This document shows positions 1-5,109 of a stretch of DNA of 5,154 nt, one piece after another. Under the pieces are notes generated by a model. The model made no database searches. It was given only the letters and a program-made list of their open reading frames with translations, and was not told where the DNA came from. Source of the DNA: Parachlamydiales bacterium (GTDB lineage Bacteria; Chlamydiota; Chlamydiia; Chlamydiales; Rhabdochlamydiaceae); NCBI GenBank assembly GCA_020050965.1, contig JAGVJV010000056.1, positions 1 to 5,154 on the forward strand, read 5' to 3'. Numbering within the stretch: the stretch's first letter is position 1; every line of letters begins with the position of its first letter. The position numbers and the translations under genes were made by a program.

Positions 1-78
1 TAAAGCAGTTTGAAATAGGAACCCTTGAACAAGCCTAAGATAGCTCGCATGAGACTGCAAAAAAGAGGAGTAAACCAA

Positions 79-141
79 ATGAACCCAGTGCAAAATGCAA
101 GCTACTCAACATCCTGGTTTCTTTATGCCTATATATTGTAG
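79..141 (+). CDS. possible 20-residue small ORF or leader peptide
   Basis: ATG at 79 is preceded by a strong purine-rich Shine-Dalgarno sequence (AAGAGGAG, 63-70) at 8-nt spacing, and the frame runs to TAG at 139-141. The peptide starts MNPVQNASYS and ends in an aromatic and aliphatic stretch (WFLYAYIL). The frame is also open upstream to an ATG at 49, which lacks a good ribosome binding site. No family is recognised. It lies 91 nt before the next gene, on the same strand. It could be a leader peptide, a small membrane-associated peptide or chance. The ribosome binding site is the only real support. Confidence 0.2.
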   Translation: MNPVQNASYSTSWFLYAYIL

Positions 142-175
142 TGAGGATTCCTTTTTAGTTTTATTTAGGCAATGT

Positions 176-204
176 TTGTGATATCCTCGATGATCCTCAA
201 TAAA
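176..204 (+). promoter_or_regulatory. candidate sigma70-type promoter for the membrane-hairpin gene
   Basis: TTGTGA (176-181), a 17-bp spacer and AATAAA (199-204) match the -35 and -10 consensus at about 4 of 6 positions each. The spacer holds ATCCTC twice (183-188 and 193-198), one helical turn apart, which could be a binding site or chance. The predicted start would be near 211, leaving a leader of about 22 nt that contains the GGGAG ribosome binding site. Support is moderate to weak because the hexamers are far from perfect. Confidence 0.3.
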
Positions 205-232
205 GCTAATAGCAGAGTAAGGGAGTCAAAAA

Positions 233-1024
233 ATGGCAGCAATGGCAACGGCGATTGATCGGTATGACTCAATTGCACAACTGGATCAAATTAACGCAAT
301 ACCCATAGAAGAAATTGAAAGGCGCGCACAGCCTGGTCAATATGCGATAAGCGGATTTATTGGTCAAAATGAAACTCTTAAACAGATATTGCAACAAGAT
401 TGGCGAACTGTACAGCTGTTAGGGACCACTCATATTGAATTAGCAGCGCATCTTAGAAATATCTGGAATCAGGCAAAGGGATTAGAAAAACAGCGCTTTA
501 CATATTGTGTTGATAGTCTTCCTGGTCATTCACTTCAAGAATACAAAAGTGCGGCTAAAGAAAATGATCGGTTCAATAGAAATATTTTCTTAGCGATTGG
601 AATTATTGTTGGGATAGGCGCGATCATTGGAGCTTATGTAATACATTCTCTCTTTTTATTAGCTTTATTACCTGCTGCAGGCTGTATAACGTATGCATAC
701 CGCCAGAATGAGCAGTTTCCAGCAGGACAGGAGCTAATCGGGCAAATGGAAGAGCAAAAAGGTAATCAGGAAGATTTATTTGCACAGGATGATAATCAAG
801 CTTATGTGCAAGGGTGGAGTAAGCGATTATTATTGATAAACCCACTAAATAAACTATCAATTATTATTGGACAAGGTGTCATTGATTACATTGAAAAATA
901 TGGTTTTTATGAAGGTGGAGGGAATCAGAATGCATATCGGATTGATCCAGTAAAGCTTGTTGCTATTTTGACTGGTGCATCTATCTCCGAATTGCAGAAA
1001 CGACTCCAACCTGTGAGTAAATAG
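233..1024 (+). CDS. hypothetical protein with a two-helix membrane hairpin (Inc-like topology)
   Basis: I do not recognise the family of this 263-residue protein. The start at 233 is supported by TAAGGGAG (218-225), with GGGAG 7 nt from the ATG; a second ATG three codons in is less well placed. Residues 1-115 are soluble and probably helical. Residues about 118-155 form one long hydrophobic stretch that splits into two short membrane helices (118-136 and 139-155) with almost no loop, followed by a charged Q/E-rich region (158-187). A weaker amphipathic segment lies at about 199-218. No cleavable signal peptide is visible. A tight bilobed hairpin with both termini on one side is the hallmark topology of chlamydial inclusion-membrane proteins and is also seen in other secreted effectors. 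That is topology only, not homology, and an ordinary inner-membrane protein fits as well. It appears monocistronic, with its own promoter candidate and terminator. Confidence 0.8.
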   Translation: MAAMATAIDRYDSIAQLDQINAIPIEEIERRAQPGQYAISGFIGQNETLKQILQQDWRTVQLLGTTHIELAAHLRNIWNQAKGLEKQRFTYCVDSLPGHSLQEYKSAAKENDRFNRNIFLAIGIIVGIGAIIGAYVIHSLFLLALLPAAGCITYAYRQNEQFPAGQELIGQMEEQKGNQEDLFAQDDNQAYVQGWSKRLLLINPLNKLSIIIGQGVIDYIEKYGFYEGGGNQNAYRIDPVKLVAILTGASISELQKRLQPVSK

Positions 1025-1063
1025 AATCCTTCCCGAGTAAGTATAATCATCAATCTCTTACGA

Positions 1064-1097
1064 CGAAGGCTCCAAGAATCTTGGGGCTTTTGTTTTT
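1064..1097 (+). terminator. Rho-independent terminator after the membrane-hairpin gene
   Basis: AAGGCTCCAAG (1066-1076) pairs with CTTGGGGCTTT (1080-1090) across a 3-nt AAT loop: an 11-bp stem with two G-U wobbles, extendable by G-U and C-G pairs at the base. It is followed by a T-rich tail (1088-1097, interrupted by one G). It begins about 40 nt after the TAG of the upstream gene and is oriented to end that transcript. Confidence 0.8.
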
Positions 1098-1186
1098 CCA
1101 ATTGCTCCAAAAATGCTCCACTTCACAACTAAAAATAACTCAAAAAAATGCCATTAAATAATGAGGATAAGTGACAAATTTAGGAT

Positions 1187-1218
1187 GGCGATCGGTCGCC
1201 CTCGCATTGATATGCGAG
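1187..1218. other. two tandem hairpins
   Basis: GGCGA (1187-1191) pairs with TCGCC (1196-1200) around a TCGG tetraloop. It is immediately followed by CTCGCAT (1201-1207) pairing with ATGCGAG (1212-1218) around TGAT. Both stems are perfect and abut without a gap. There is no T-run after them, so they are not an intrinsic terminator. Confidence 0.6.
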
Positions 1219-1274
1219 TATTAAAGCAAAAAATGAATGCTCTGGCACTCACAAGTTGTCGATGTAGGAGCTGT

Positions 1275-1312
1275 GCCGCTTAATTACTCCGCTTCGCTGC
1301 GTAATTACCGGC
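1275..1312. other. long imperfect stem-loop
   Basis: GCCG (1275-1278) pairs with CGGC (1309-1312) and TAATTAC (1281-1287) with GTAATTA (1301-1307). The inner part continues with C-G, G-C and C-G pairs and two mismatches to a TTC loop (1293-1295). It is a cruciform-capable palindrome without a following T-run, so either strand could fold. A role as a repeat core or RNA structure is possible. Confidence 0.55.
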
Positions 1313-1327
1313 GCTTCACAGGCATGT

Positions 1328-1368
1328 CTCAAAAGGGGCAATCCGAATAGAACCAAGATCCTTTTGAG
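1328..1368. other. 9-bp perfect inverted repeat with 23-nt loop
   Basis: CTCAAAAGG (1328-1336) is the exact reverse complement of CCTTTTGAG (1360-1368). No T-tract follows on either strand. It lies just downstream of the minus-strand gene ending at 1398, so it could stabilise that transcript's 3' end, but it is not a classical terminator. Confidence 0.5.
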
Positions 1369-1397
1369 CTCGAAGCCAAAAAAAGTGGAGCATCGAG

Positions 1398-1772
1398 TTA
1401 AAGAGAATCCATCGCGATAAGATAATAGTCCTGAAGATTCGTCATTATTGAGTGAAGATTTCCTGAATCAAGATTAGTTACGGTTTCATTTAATTCCTGT
1501 ACACCGTCTTGCATGTTACTAGCAAGTTTTTTTGCATCATAATTTGATGGGATGGAATCTAGTTTTTGAATTAGATCGTTGTTTTGTTTAATTAAATCTT
1601 GGATTTTGCTTTTTAATGTAGAAACATCGATTACCCCGGCTTGAAATTCTCCACGTAATTGCATAACTTCGTCAGCAAAATTTTTGATCTGCTGCCTATA
1701 TTGATCCAAACCATCATTTGGCGGAGGGTTTTGCCATTGTATAGGATTAGAACCGCTAGGTGGTATAGCCAT
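1398..1772 (-). CDS. hypothetical small helical (coiled-coil) protein
   Basis: This 124-residue protein belongs to no family I recognise. The ATG (1770-1772) has a clear ribosome binding site, CGGAG (+ strand 1779-1783), 6 nt upstream. The first 20 residues are rich in Pro, Asn, Ser and Gln and probably disordered. From about residue 21 the chain looks entirely alpha-helical with heptad-like hydrophobic spacing (about 21-74 and 81-122) and a break at the SIPSNYD segment (73-79). There are no cysteines, no signal peptide and no membrane segment. A small soluble helical-hairpin protein with a floppy N-terminus would suit a secreted protein, chaperone or structural subunit, but no motif (for example WXG) supports a specific choice. 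It lies 81 nt downstream of the same-strand aminotransferase but has its own AT-rich promoter candidate, so it may be independent. No clear intrinsic terminator follows. It is much richer in A+T than the aminotransferase. Confidence 0.75.
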   Translation of the reverse strand: MAIPPSGSNPIQWQNPPPNDGLDQYRQQIKNFADEVMQLRGEFQAGVIDVSTLKSKIQDLIKQNNDLIQKLDSIPSNYDAKKLASNMQDGVQELNETVTNLDSGNLHSIMTNLQDYYLIAMDSL

Positions 1773-1792
1773 ATAAAACTCCGTTTTTTGTA

Positions 1793-1821
1793 TATATATA
1801 TAAAAAATTTTTTTTAAACAA
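1793..1821 (-). promoter_or_regulatory. AT-rich promoter candidate for the small helical protein
   Basis: Read on the minus strand, TTGTTT (1821-1816) is followed by 17 bp and TATATA (1798-1793). The spacer is largely an A8T6 tract (1815-1802), and the -10 sits in a (TA)6 run (1791-1802). The predicted start near 1786 would leave a very short leader containing the CGGAG ribosome binding site. Low complexity makes exact placement uncertain. The A/T tract should bend DNA or act like an UP element. Confidence 0.4.
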
Positions 1822-1853
1822 TTTATTGAAAATTTATCTAATTCTCGATCATT

Positions 1854-3020
1854 CTATACGCCTAAAGCTTTTTTAAGGCGCGGTCCGATTCCTTTAAGGC
1901 GCTCCTTGGGCTCATTCGAGAACACAAAGCGCAAGTATCTGGAGGCGCTGTCACCCCATCCGATCATGGGCGTAGCGGCAATTTTAGCCTCTTTGAGAAG
2001 CCGATCAGAAGCTTCCTGAGAGTATATTCCAATAGCCTCGGTATCCAATAATAACGACCAGCCGCCATGTGGAGGGATGACGGGCAGTCCGTGCATTTCT
2101 GTTAGCAGAATATCCCTGCGTTCTTGCCAGATCTTTAGAGCTGCATTTAGGCCATCGTCGGGGGCATTAAGTCCGGCAGCGACTCCTCCCATGCTGATTC
2201 CAGTTTGGCAGACGACATTGGCGATGCTGACTAGGCCGATATTGCTCATGATGCTTTGGGGGCCGACGATCCAGCCTACGCGCCATCCAATCATTCGCAA
2301 TTCTTTTGTGGCGGCGCCGACGGTGATGGTGCGCTCTCGCATGTTGGGTAGCGAGGCAGGGTGGAGCACGGAGCGGTTGTCATAGAGAATCCGTTCCATG
2401 GCAGCATCGTACAAGAGCCAGGCGTCGGTTTGCTGAGCTAAATGGGCGACTGCTTCCCATTCTGCAAGGTTAAGAACATGTCCTGTCGGCATCCCTGGGC
2501 TGATGACGATCATGCGGGTGCGGGGGGAGGCAGCTTTTGCAAGGGCTTGGAGATCGAGTCGCCAACCTGAGGGGGATGGAATCAGGGGTACAAAAATGGG
2601 AACCCCGCCGCATAAGCGAATGCGGTTGATGATGCCTGCATAAACAGGATCTGTGACGATCACCTCATCGCCCGGCTCAAGGAGGGCTAGCAGGCAATTT
2701 AAAATCCCCGACATGCCGCCAGCTGAAATGATGCACTCGGTTTGCCAGTCATAAGTCACATGATTGAGCCGGGAAATCCGATCAATGACCGCTCTTCTAA
2801 GTTCGTTCTGACCTAGAAAGGGGAGATAGCTATTATTTTCATCCTTTCCGATCGCCTCTTTGGTCACTTGAATGGCGATTGCGGGAGGGGAAATGTCAGT
2901 GTCCAAATTTTCGAGGCGCAAAACCTCGGGATCTTTGGTGTCATCGGCTGCATTGCCCATCCGATCGACCCCGATTCCTGGGATATTTTTCAGTCTGCTT
3001 ACCTTTGTTAATCTTGGCAT
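1854..3020 (-). CDS. PLP-dependent class I/II aminotransferase (fold type I)
   Basis: This 388-residue protein, of usual family length, most likely moves an amino group between an amino acid and a 2-oxo acid in the cytoplasm. Visible landmarks, numbered from the ATG: the N-terminal substrate arm near 36-42; SYLPFLGQNELRRA (64-77), the usual Y-x-x-x-G-x-x-x-L-R region; the PLP-phosphate loop AGGMSG (100-105); SPGMPTG (174-180) in place of NPxNPTG; Asp205 for the pyridine nitrogen; the Schiff-base lysine Lys239 in GAATKELRMIGWRVGW; and a C-terminal Arg in YLRF (364) for the substrate carboxylate. Two usual PLP contacts are replaced, Asn by Met177 and Tyr by Met208. I chose ATG 3018-3020, with AGAGGA (+ strand 3024-3029) just upstream. 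A TTG nine codons earlier (3045-3047) overlaps the -10 box and has no ribosome binding site. It is transcribed divergently from the regulator gene, implying shared control. The substrate cannot be read. It is noticeably more GC-rich than the genes to its left. Confidence 0.93.
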   Translation of the reverse strand: MPRLTKVSRLKNIPGIGVDRMGNAADDTKDPEVLRLENLDTDISPPAIAIQVTKEAIGKDENNSYLPFLGQNELRRAVIDRISRLNHVTYDWQTECIISAGGMSGILNCLLALLEPGDEVIVTDPVYAGIINRIRLCGGVPIFVPLIPSPSGWRLDLQALAKAASPRTRMIVISPGMPTGHVLNLAEWEAVAHLAQQTDAWLLYDAAMERILYDNRSVLHPASLPNMRERTITVGAATKELRMIGWRVGWIVGPQSIMSNIGLVSIANVVCQTGISMGGVAAGLNAPDDGLNAALKIWQERRDILLTEMHGLPVIPPHGGWSLLLDTEAIGIYSQEASDRLLKEAKIAATPMIGWGDSASRYLRFVFSNEPKERLKGIGPRLKKALGV

Positions 3021-3046
3021 AAGTCCTCTTTGTGAAGTGAGTTTCA

Positions 3047-3076
3047 AGGATAAAAAATCCCAGGGGAATTTGTCAA
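3047..3076 (-). promoter_or_regulatory. promoter of the aminotransferase gene
   Basis: On the minus strand, a perfect TTGACA (3076-3071) is followed by an 18-bp spacer and TATCCT (3052-3047). The predicted start near 3040 gives a leader of about 20 nt that carries the AGAGGA ribosome binding site. This placement rules out the upstream TTG as a start codon. Confidence 0.6.
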
Positions 3077-3101
3077 TTTGTTTATTTTTGACAAAATGTC
3101 A
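3069..3101. promoter_or_regulatory. candidate operator between the divergent promoters
   Basis: TTTGTCAA (3069-3076) and TTGACAAA (3088-3095) form a perfect 8-bp inverted repeat with an 11-bp AT-rich spacer. A further TGTCA (3097-3101) makes a second palindrome, TGACA-AAA-TGTCA (3089-3101). The outer arms are also the two -35 boxes, so part of the symmetry follows from having two consensus promoters back to back. The extra TGTCA does not. The adjacent regulator is the natural candidate ligand, and occupancy would cover both -35 boxes. Confidence 0.45.
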
Positions 3102-3116
3102 GACCTGTGTTATACT
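3088..3116 (+). promoter_or_regulatory. near-consensus sigma70 promoter of the regulator operon
   Basis: TTGACA (3088-3093), a 17-bp spacer and TATACT (3111-3116) match the consensus at 11 of 12 positions. The expected start, 7 nt after the -10 box, is about 3123, the A of the regulator ATG, predicting a leaderless or nearly leaderless transcript. Such a strong promoter next to its own regulator fits autorepression. Confidence 0.8.
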
Positions 3117-3122
3117 GGTGGT

Positions 3123-3749
3123 ATGAAAAATAATGAATTTACAGTCTTGTGGAAACAGTATGAACCCTTTATCCAGGCGATCGTGGAGCTTTTTCACCCC
3201 TTTGCCGAGGCGGCAGTCCATGACCTCCAAAAGGGGAAAATCGTGGCCCTTTACCATAATATTTCTCAGAGGAAAATAGGCGATCCCTCCCCCTTGAGGG
3301 AATTGCAAGTCAATATTCAAGATTTCCCTGACTTTTTTTTCCCCTATAATAAAGAGAATTGGGACGGCCGCCCCTTGAAATGTACATCTGTGACGATGAG
3401 GAACAAAAAGGGGGAGCCTATTGGGTTGATTTGCATCAATGTCGACGTTTCTTTTTTTCGGGATGGTGCGGAGATATTGGAAGCCTTTTTAAAAATAAAG
3501 AGGGATGCAAGCAATCCGGTTGAAATTTTTAGCGCTGGATGTGAAGAGCATGTGATGAAGGTCATCGGGCAGTATATAGAAGAAAAAAATCTCTCCTTAA
3601 GTCATTTGAACCGAGACCAAAAAAGAGAGCTCGTTTGGCAATTATATAACAAGGGGGTATTCAATTTTAAGAATGCGATCCCGTATGTTGCCAAGAAATT
3701 AAAGACGTCTAGGGGCAGTATTTATAACTATATTAAGGAACAAAAATGA
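3123..3749 (+). CDS. YheO/DauR-type transcriptional regulator (PAS-like domain plus helix-turn-helix)
   Basis: This 208-residue protein has the two-part layout of the YheO/DauR family. An N-terminal PAS-like sensor domain spans about residues 8-118 (HDLQKGKIVALYHN, GRPLKCTSVTMRNKKGEPIGLICINVDVS). A C-terminal helix-turn-helix (about 150-206) ends in the typical AIPYVAKKLKTSRGSIYNYI recognition region. In the family, DauR represses D-arginine catabolic genes, and most members have no known ligand. I chose ATG 3123: the frame extends upstream to a TTG at 3078, but that lies before the -35 box and has no ribosome binding site. GGTGG just before the ATG is a poor ribosome binding site, and the promoter places the start site on the ATG. 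The stop overlaps the next gene's start (ATGA, 3746-3749), so the two genes are translationally coupled. The divergent aminotransferase is a likely target together with its own operon. Family assignment is confident; ligand and operator are inferred. Confidence 0.9.
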   Translation: MKNNEFTVLWKQYEPFIQAIVELFHPFAEAAVHDLQKGKIVALYHNISQRKIGDPSPLRELQVNIQDFPDFFFPYNKENWDGRPLKCTSVTMRNKKGEPIGLICINVDVSFFRDGAEILEAFLKIKRDASNPVEIFSAGCEEHVMKVIGQYIEEKNLSLSHLNRDQKRELVWQLYNKGVFNFKNAIPYVAKKLKTSRGSIYNYIKEQK

Positions 3750-5008
3750 AGATTTGGATTGTGGATGCCTTTGCAAATGAACCCTACAAAGGAAACCCGG
3801 CTGCTGTTGTTCTTTTAGATGAATTTCCTGAAGATGGAATTTGTCAAAAAATCGCTGCTGAAATGAATCTTTCAGAAACTGCATTTGTGAAAAAGAGGGG
3901 TGCAAACCATTTTCATCTCCGTTGGTTTACTCCAAAAACAGAAGTAAAGCTTTGTGGTCATGCAACTCTCGCTTCTGCGCACATCTTGCAGCAAGAAAAG
4001 CGAATAGAAGGGGGAGAAATTTTGTTTGATTCCCTCAGCGGTCCTTTAAGGGTTTCAATTGCAGATGCGCTCTATACACTTGACTTTCCCCTACAAAAAG
4101 TCGGCGAGAAGGTCGAATCTGTGACTATTAGGGAGAATTTCCCAACGATGATTCAGGCAGTTAAGGCATATGACGATGTGATCATTGAGCTCCCAAATGC
4201 AGACGAAGTCAGGAAGTACATCCCGAAGATTAATGAACTGGAAAAAATCGATTGTCGTGGAATCATCATCACGGCAAAAGGGGATGGCCCCTATGATTTT
4301 ATATCCCGTTTTTTTGCTCCTAAGGTAGGAGTCAATGAAGATCCAGTCACGGGTTCGGCACACTGCAAATTGGCAGGCTATTGGCAAAAGAAGCTAAAAA
4401 AATCAGAATTTTTGGCTTTTCAAGCATCACGGCGTGGTGGGGAGATCCGCATTGCAGTCCATGGAGATAGGGTGCATCTTTCAGGTAAAGCGATCACGAT
4501 TTTAGAAGGGAAGTGGCAGATCCCGATTGGGAATTTGAAAAATTCTTCTAAGCGCGTTCAAGATGCCTTGAATCGATTTGACTTAAAGTTAAAAGTCATT
4601 GAGTTTTCAGAATTGACTCGAACTTCGGAGGAAGCTGCCAAAGCGATCGGTTGTGAGGTGGGACAAATTGCTAAGACTCTGATTTTCAAAGGCAAAACAA
4701 GCGGTAGGGCTATTTGTGTGATCGCAAGTGGAAAAAATCGGGTAGATGAGAAAAAAATCGTCCAGTTGGTCGGTGAAGCAATTGAGAAACCAGATGCACA
4801 GTTTGTACTCGAAAAAACCGGTTTTGCGATCGGTGGCATCCCTCCTCTTGGATATGAACTGGAGCTTAAGCCATTAATCGATGAAGATCTTATGCAATAC
4901 TCTGAAATCTGGGCTGCAGCTGGAACTCCCCACTCTGTCTTTTGTCTCTCCCCACAGAATTTAGTTCTGATTACGGAAGGGCAAATAACGGATGTCAAGA
5001 AAATGTAG
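3746..5008 (+). CDS. fusion protein: PhzF-family isomerase-like domain plus YbaK/ProX-type aminoacyl-tRNA deacylase domain
   Basis: The protein has 420 residues and two domains. Residues 1-262 form a PhzF-family domain: the N-terminal DAFANEPYKGNPAAV, the catalytic-type Glu44 in NLSETAF, LCGHATLA (69-76), and the second-lobe NEDPVTGSAHC (197-207). PhzF proteins have the diaminopimelate epimerase-like fold and use an acid/base Glu for isomerisation; most homologues have no known substrate. The domain is somewhat short for the family. Residues about 268-420 form a YbaK/EbsC-type domain, which hydrolyses mischarged aminoacyl-tRNA in known relatives. Visible are Lys310 in GQIAKTLIF (catalytic-lysine region), GGIPPLG (363-369), AAGTPHSVFCL (391-401) and the terminal LVLITEGQITDV. 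The linker is very short, and one continuous frame joins both halves with no frameshift. The start overlaps the regulator stop (ATGA), with AAGGAA (3735-3740) 5 nt upstream. An intrinsic terminator follows. Both domain assignments are confident; the substrate, and whether the two activities act on one amino acid, are unknown. Confidence 0.93.
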   Translation: MKIWIVDAFANEPYKGNPAAVVLLDEFPEDGICQKIAAEMNLSETAFVKKRGANHFHLRWFTPKTEVKLCGHATLASAHILQQEKRIEGGEILFDSLSGPLRVSIADALYTLDFPLQKVGEKVESVTIRENFPTMIQAVKAYDDVIIELPNADEVRKYIPKINELEKIDCRGIIITAKGDGPYDFISRFFAPKVGVNEDPVTGSAHCKLAGYWQKKLKKSEFLAFQASRRGGEIRIAVHGDRVHLSGKAITILEGKWQIPIGNLKNSSKRVQDALNRFDLKLKVIEFSELTRTSEEAAKAIGCEVGQIAKTLIFKGKTSGRAICVIASGKNRVDEKKIVQLVGEAIEKPDAQFVLEKTGFAIGGIPPLGYELELKPLIDEDLMQYSEIWAAAGTPHSVFCLSPQNLVLITEGQITDVKKM

Positions 5009-5030
5009 TTTGTCTATTTGAAAATGAAAT

Positions 5031-5082
5031 GACTCAAAAGCCTTAGAGACTGTTAATGGATTGGGTTTCGAGTCGATTTTTT
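5031..5082 (+). terminator. imperfect intrinsic terminator of the regulator operon
   Basis: GACTCAAAAGCC (5031-5042) pairs with GGGTTTCGAGTC (5063-5074) with two mismatches, leaving a 20-nt loop, and is followed by GA and six T (5077-5082). A competing fold pairs TCAAAAGCC (5034-5042) with GGGCTTTTTGA (5083-5093). It starts 22 nt after the fusion gene's stop. The long loop and mismatches make it a moderate candidate. Confidence 0.55.
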
Positions 5083-5109
5083 GGGCTTTTTGATCAAATT
5101 TTCGTTTCA

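Larger units (their letters stand above)
1113..1393. repeat. structured gene-free block bounded by an 11-bp inverted repeat; possible MITE-like or dispersed element
   Basis: ATGCTCCACTT (1113-1123) and its exact reverse complement AAGTGGAGCAT (1383-1393) bound a 281-bp block with no convincing gene. Inside are several hairpins: GGCGA/TCGCC at 1187-1200, CTCGCAT/ATGCGAG at 1201-1218, a long stem at 1275-1312, and CTCAAAAGG/CCTTTTGAG at 1328-1368. Two short open frames cross it: 1185-1280 on the plus strand (32 residues, ending SCRCRSCAA) and 1249-1377 on the minus strand (42 residues, no start codon). Neither has a good ribosome binding site. Terminal inverted repeats, dense secondary structure and lack of coding suit a miniature inverted-repeat element or dispersed intergenic repeat. 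No target-site duplication is evident, so this stays a hypothesis. The right end lies within 5 bp of the stop codon of the 1398-1772 gene. Confidence 0.4.

Noticed and set aside
3..38. Eleven open codons (KQFEIGTLEQA) ending in TAA at the left edge, possibly the tail of an upstream gene.
   Set aside because: Too short to separate from chance, with no recognisable C-terminal motif.
1185..1283. Plus-strand 32-codon ORF with a Cys-rich end (SCRCRSCAA).
   Set aside because: No good ribosome binding site; its sequence is built from the hairpins of the structured element, so it is more likely a shadow of that structure.
1369..1397. CTCGA/TCGAG hairpin followed by T-rich minus-strand sequence as a terminator for the 1398-1772 gene.
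   Set aside because: Only 5 bp of stem with a 19-nt loop, and the T-run lies inside the loop rather than after the stem.
1861..1882. CGCCT/AGGCG stem at the end of the aminotransferase gene as a terminator.
   Set aside because: It lies within coding sequence and no T-run follows on the minus strand.
3021..3047. TTG start adding nine residues to the aminotransferase.
   Set aside because: The TTG overlaps the predicted -10 box and has no ribosome binding site, whereas ATG 3018-3020 has AGAGGA just upstream.
3078..3122. TTG start adding 15 residues to the regulator.
   Set aside because: It lies upstream of the -35 box, so it would not be on the main transcript, and the extra residues do not resemble the family N-terminus.
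4558..4998. Long minus-strand open frame (146 codons) opposite the deacylase domain.
   Set aside because: Antisense to a well-supported gene with clear family motifs; no ribosome binding site or recognisable protein.
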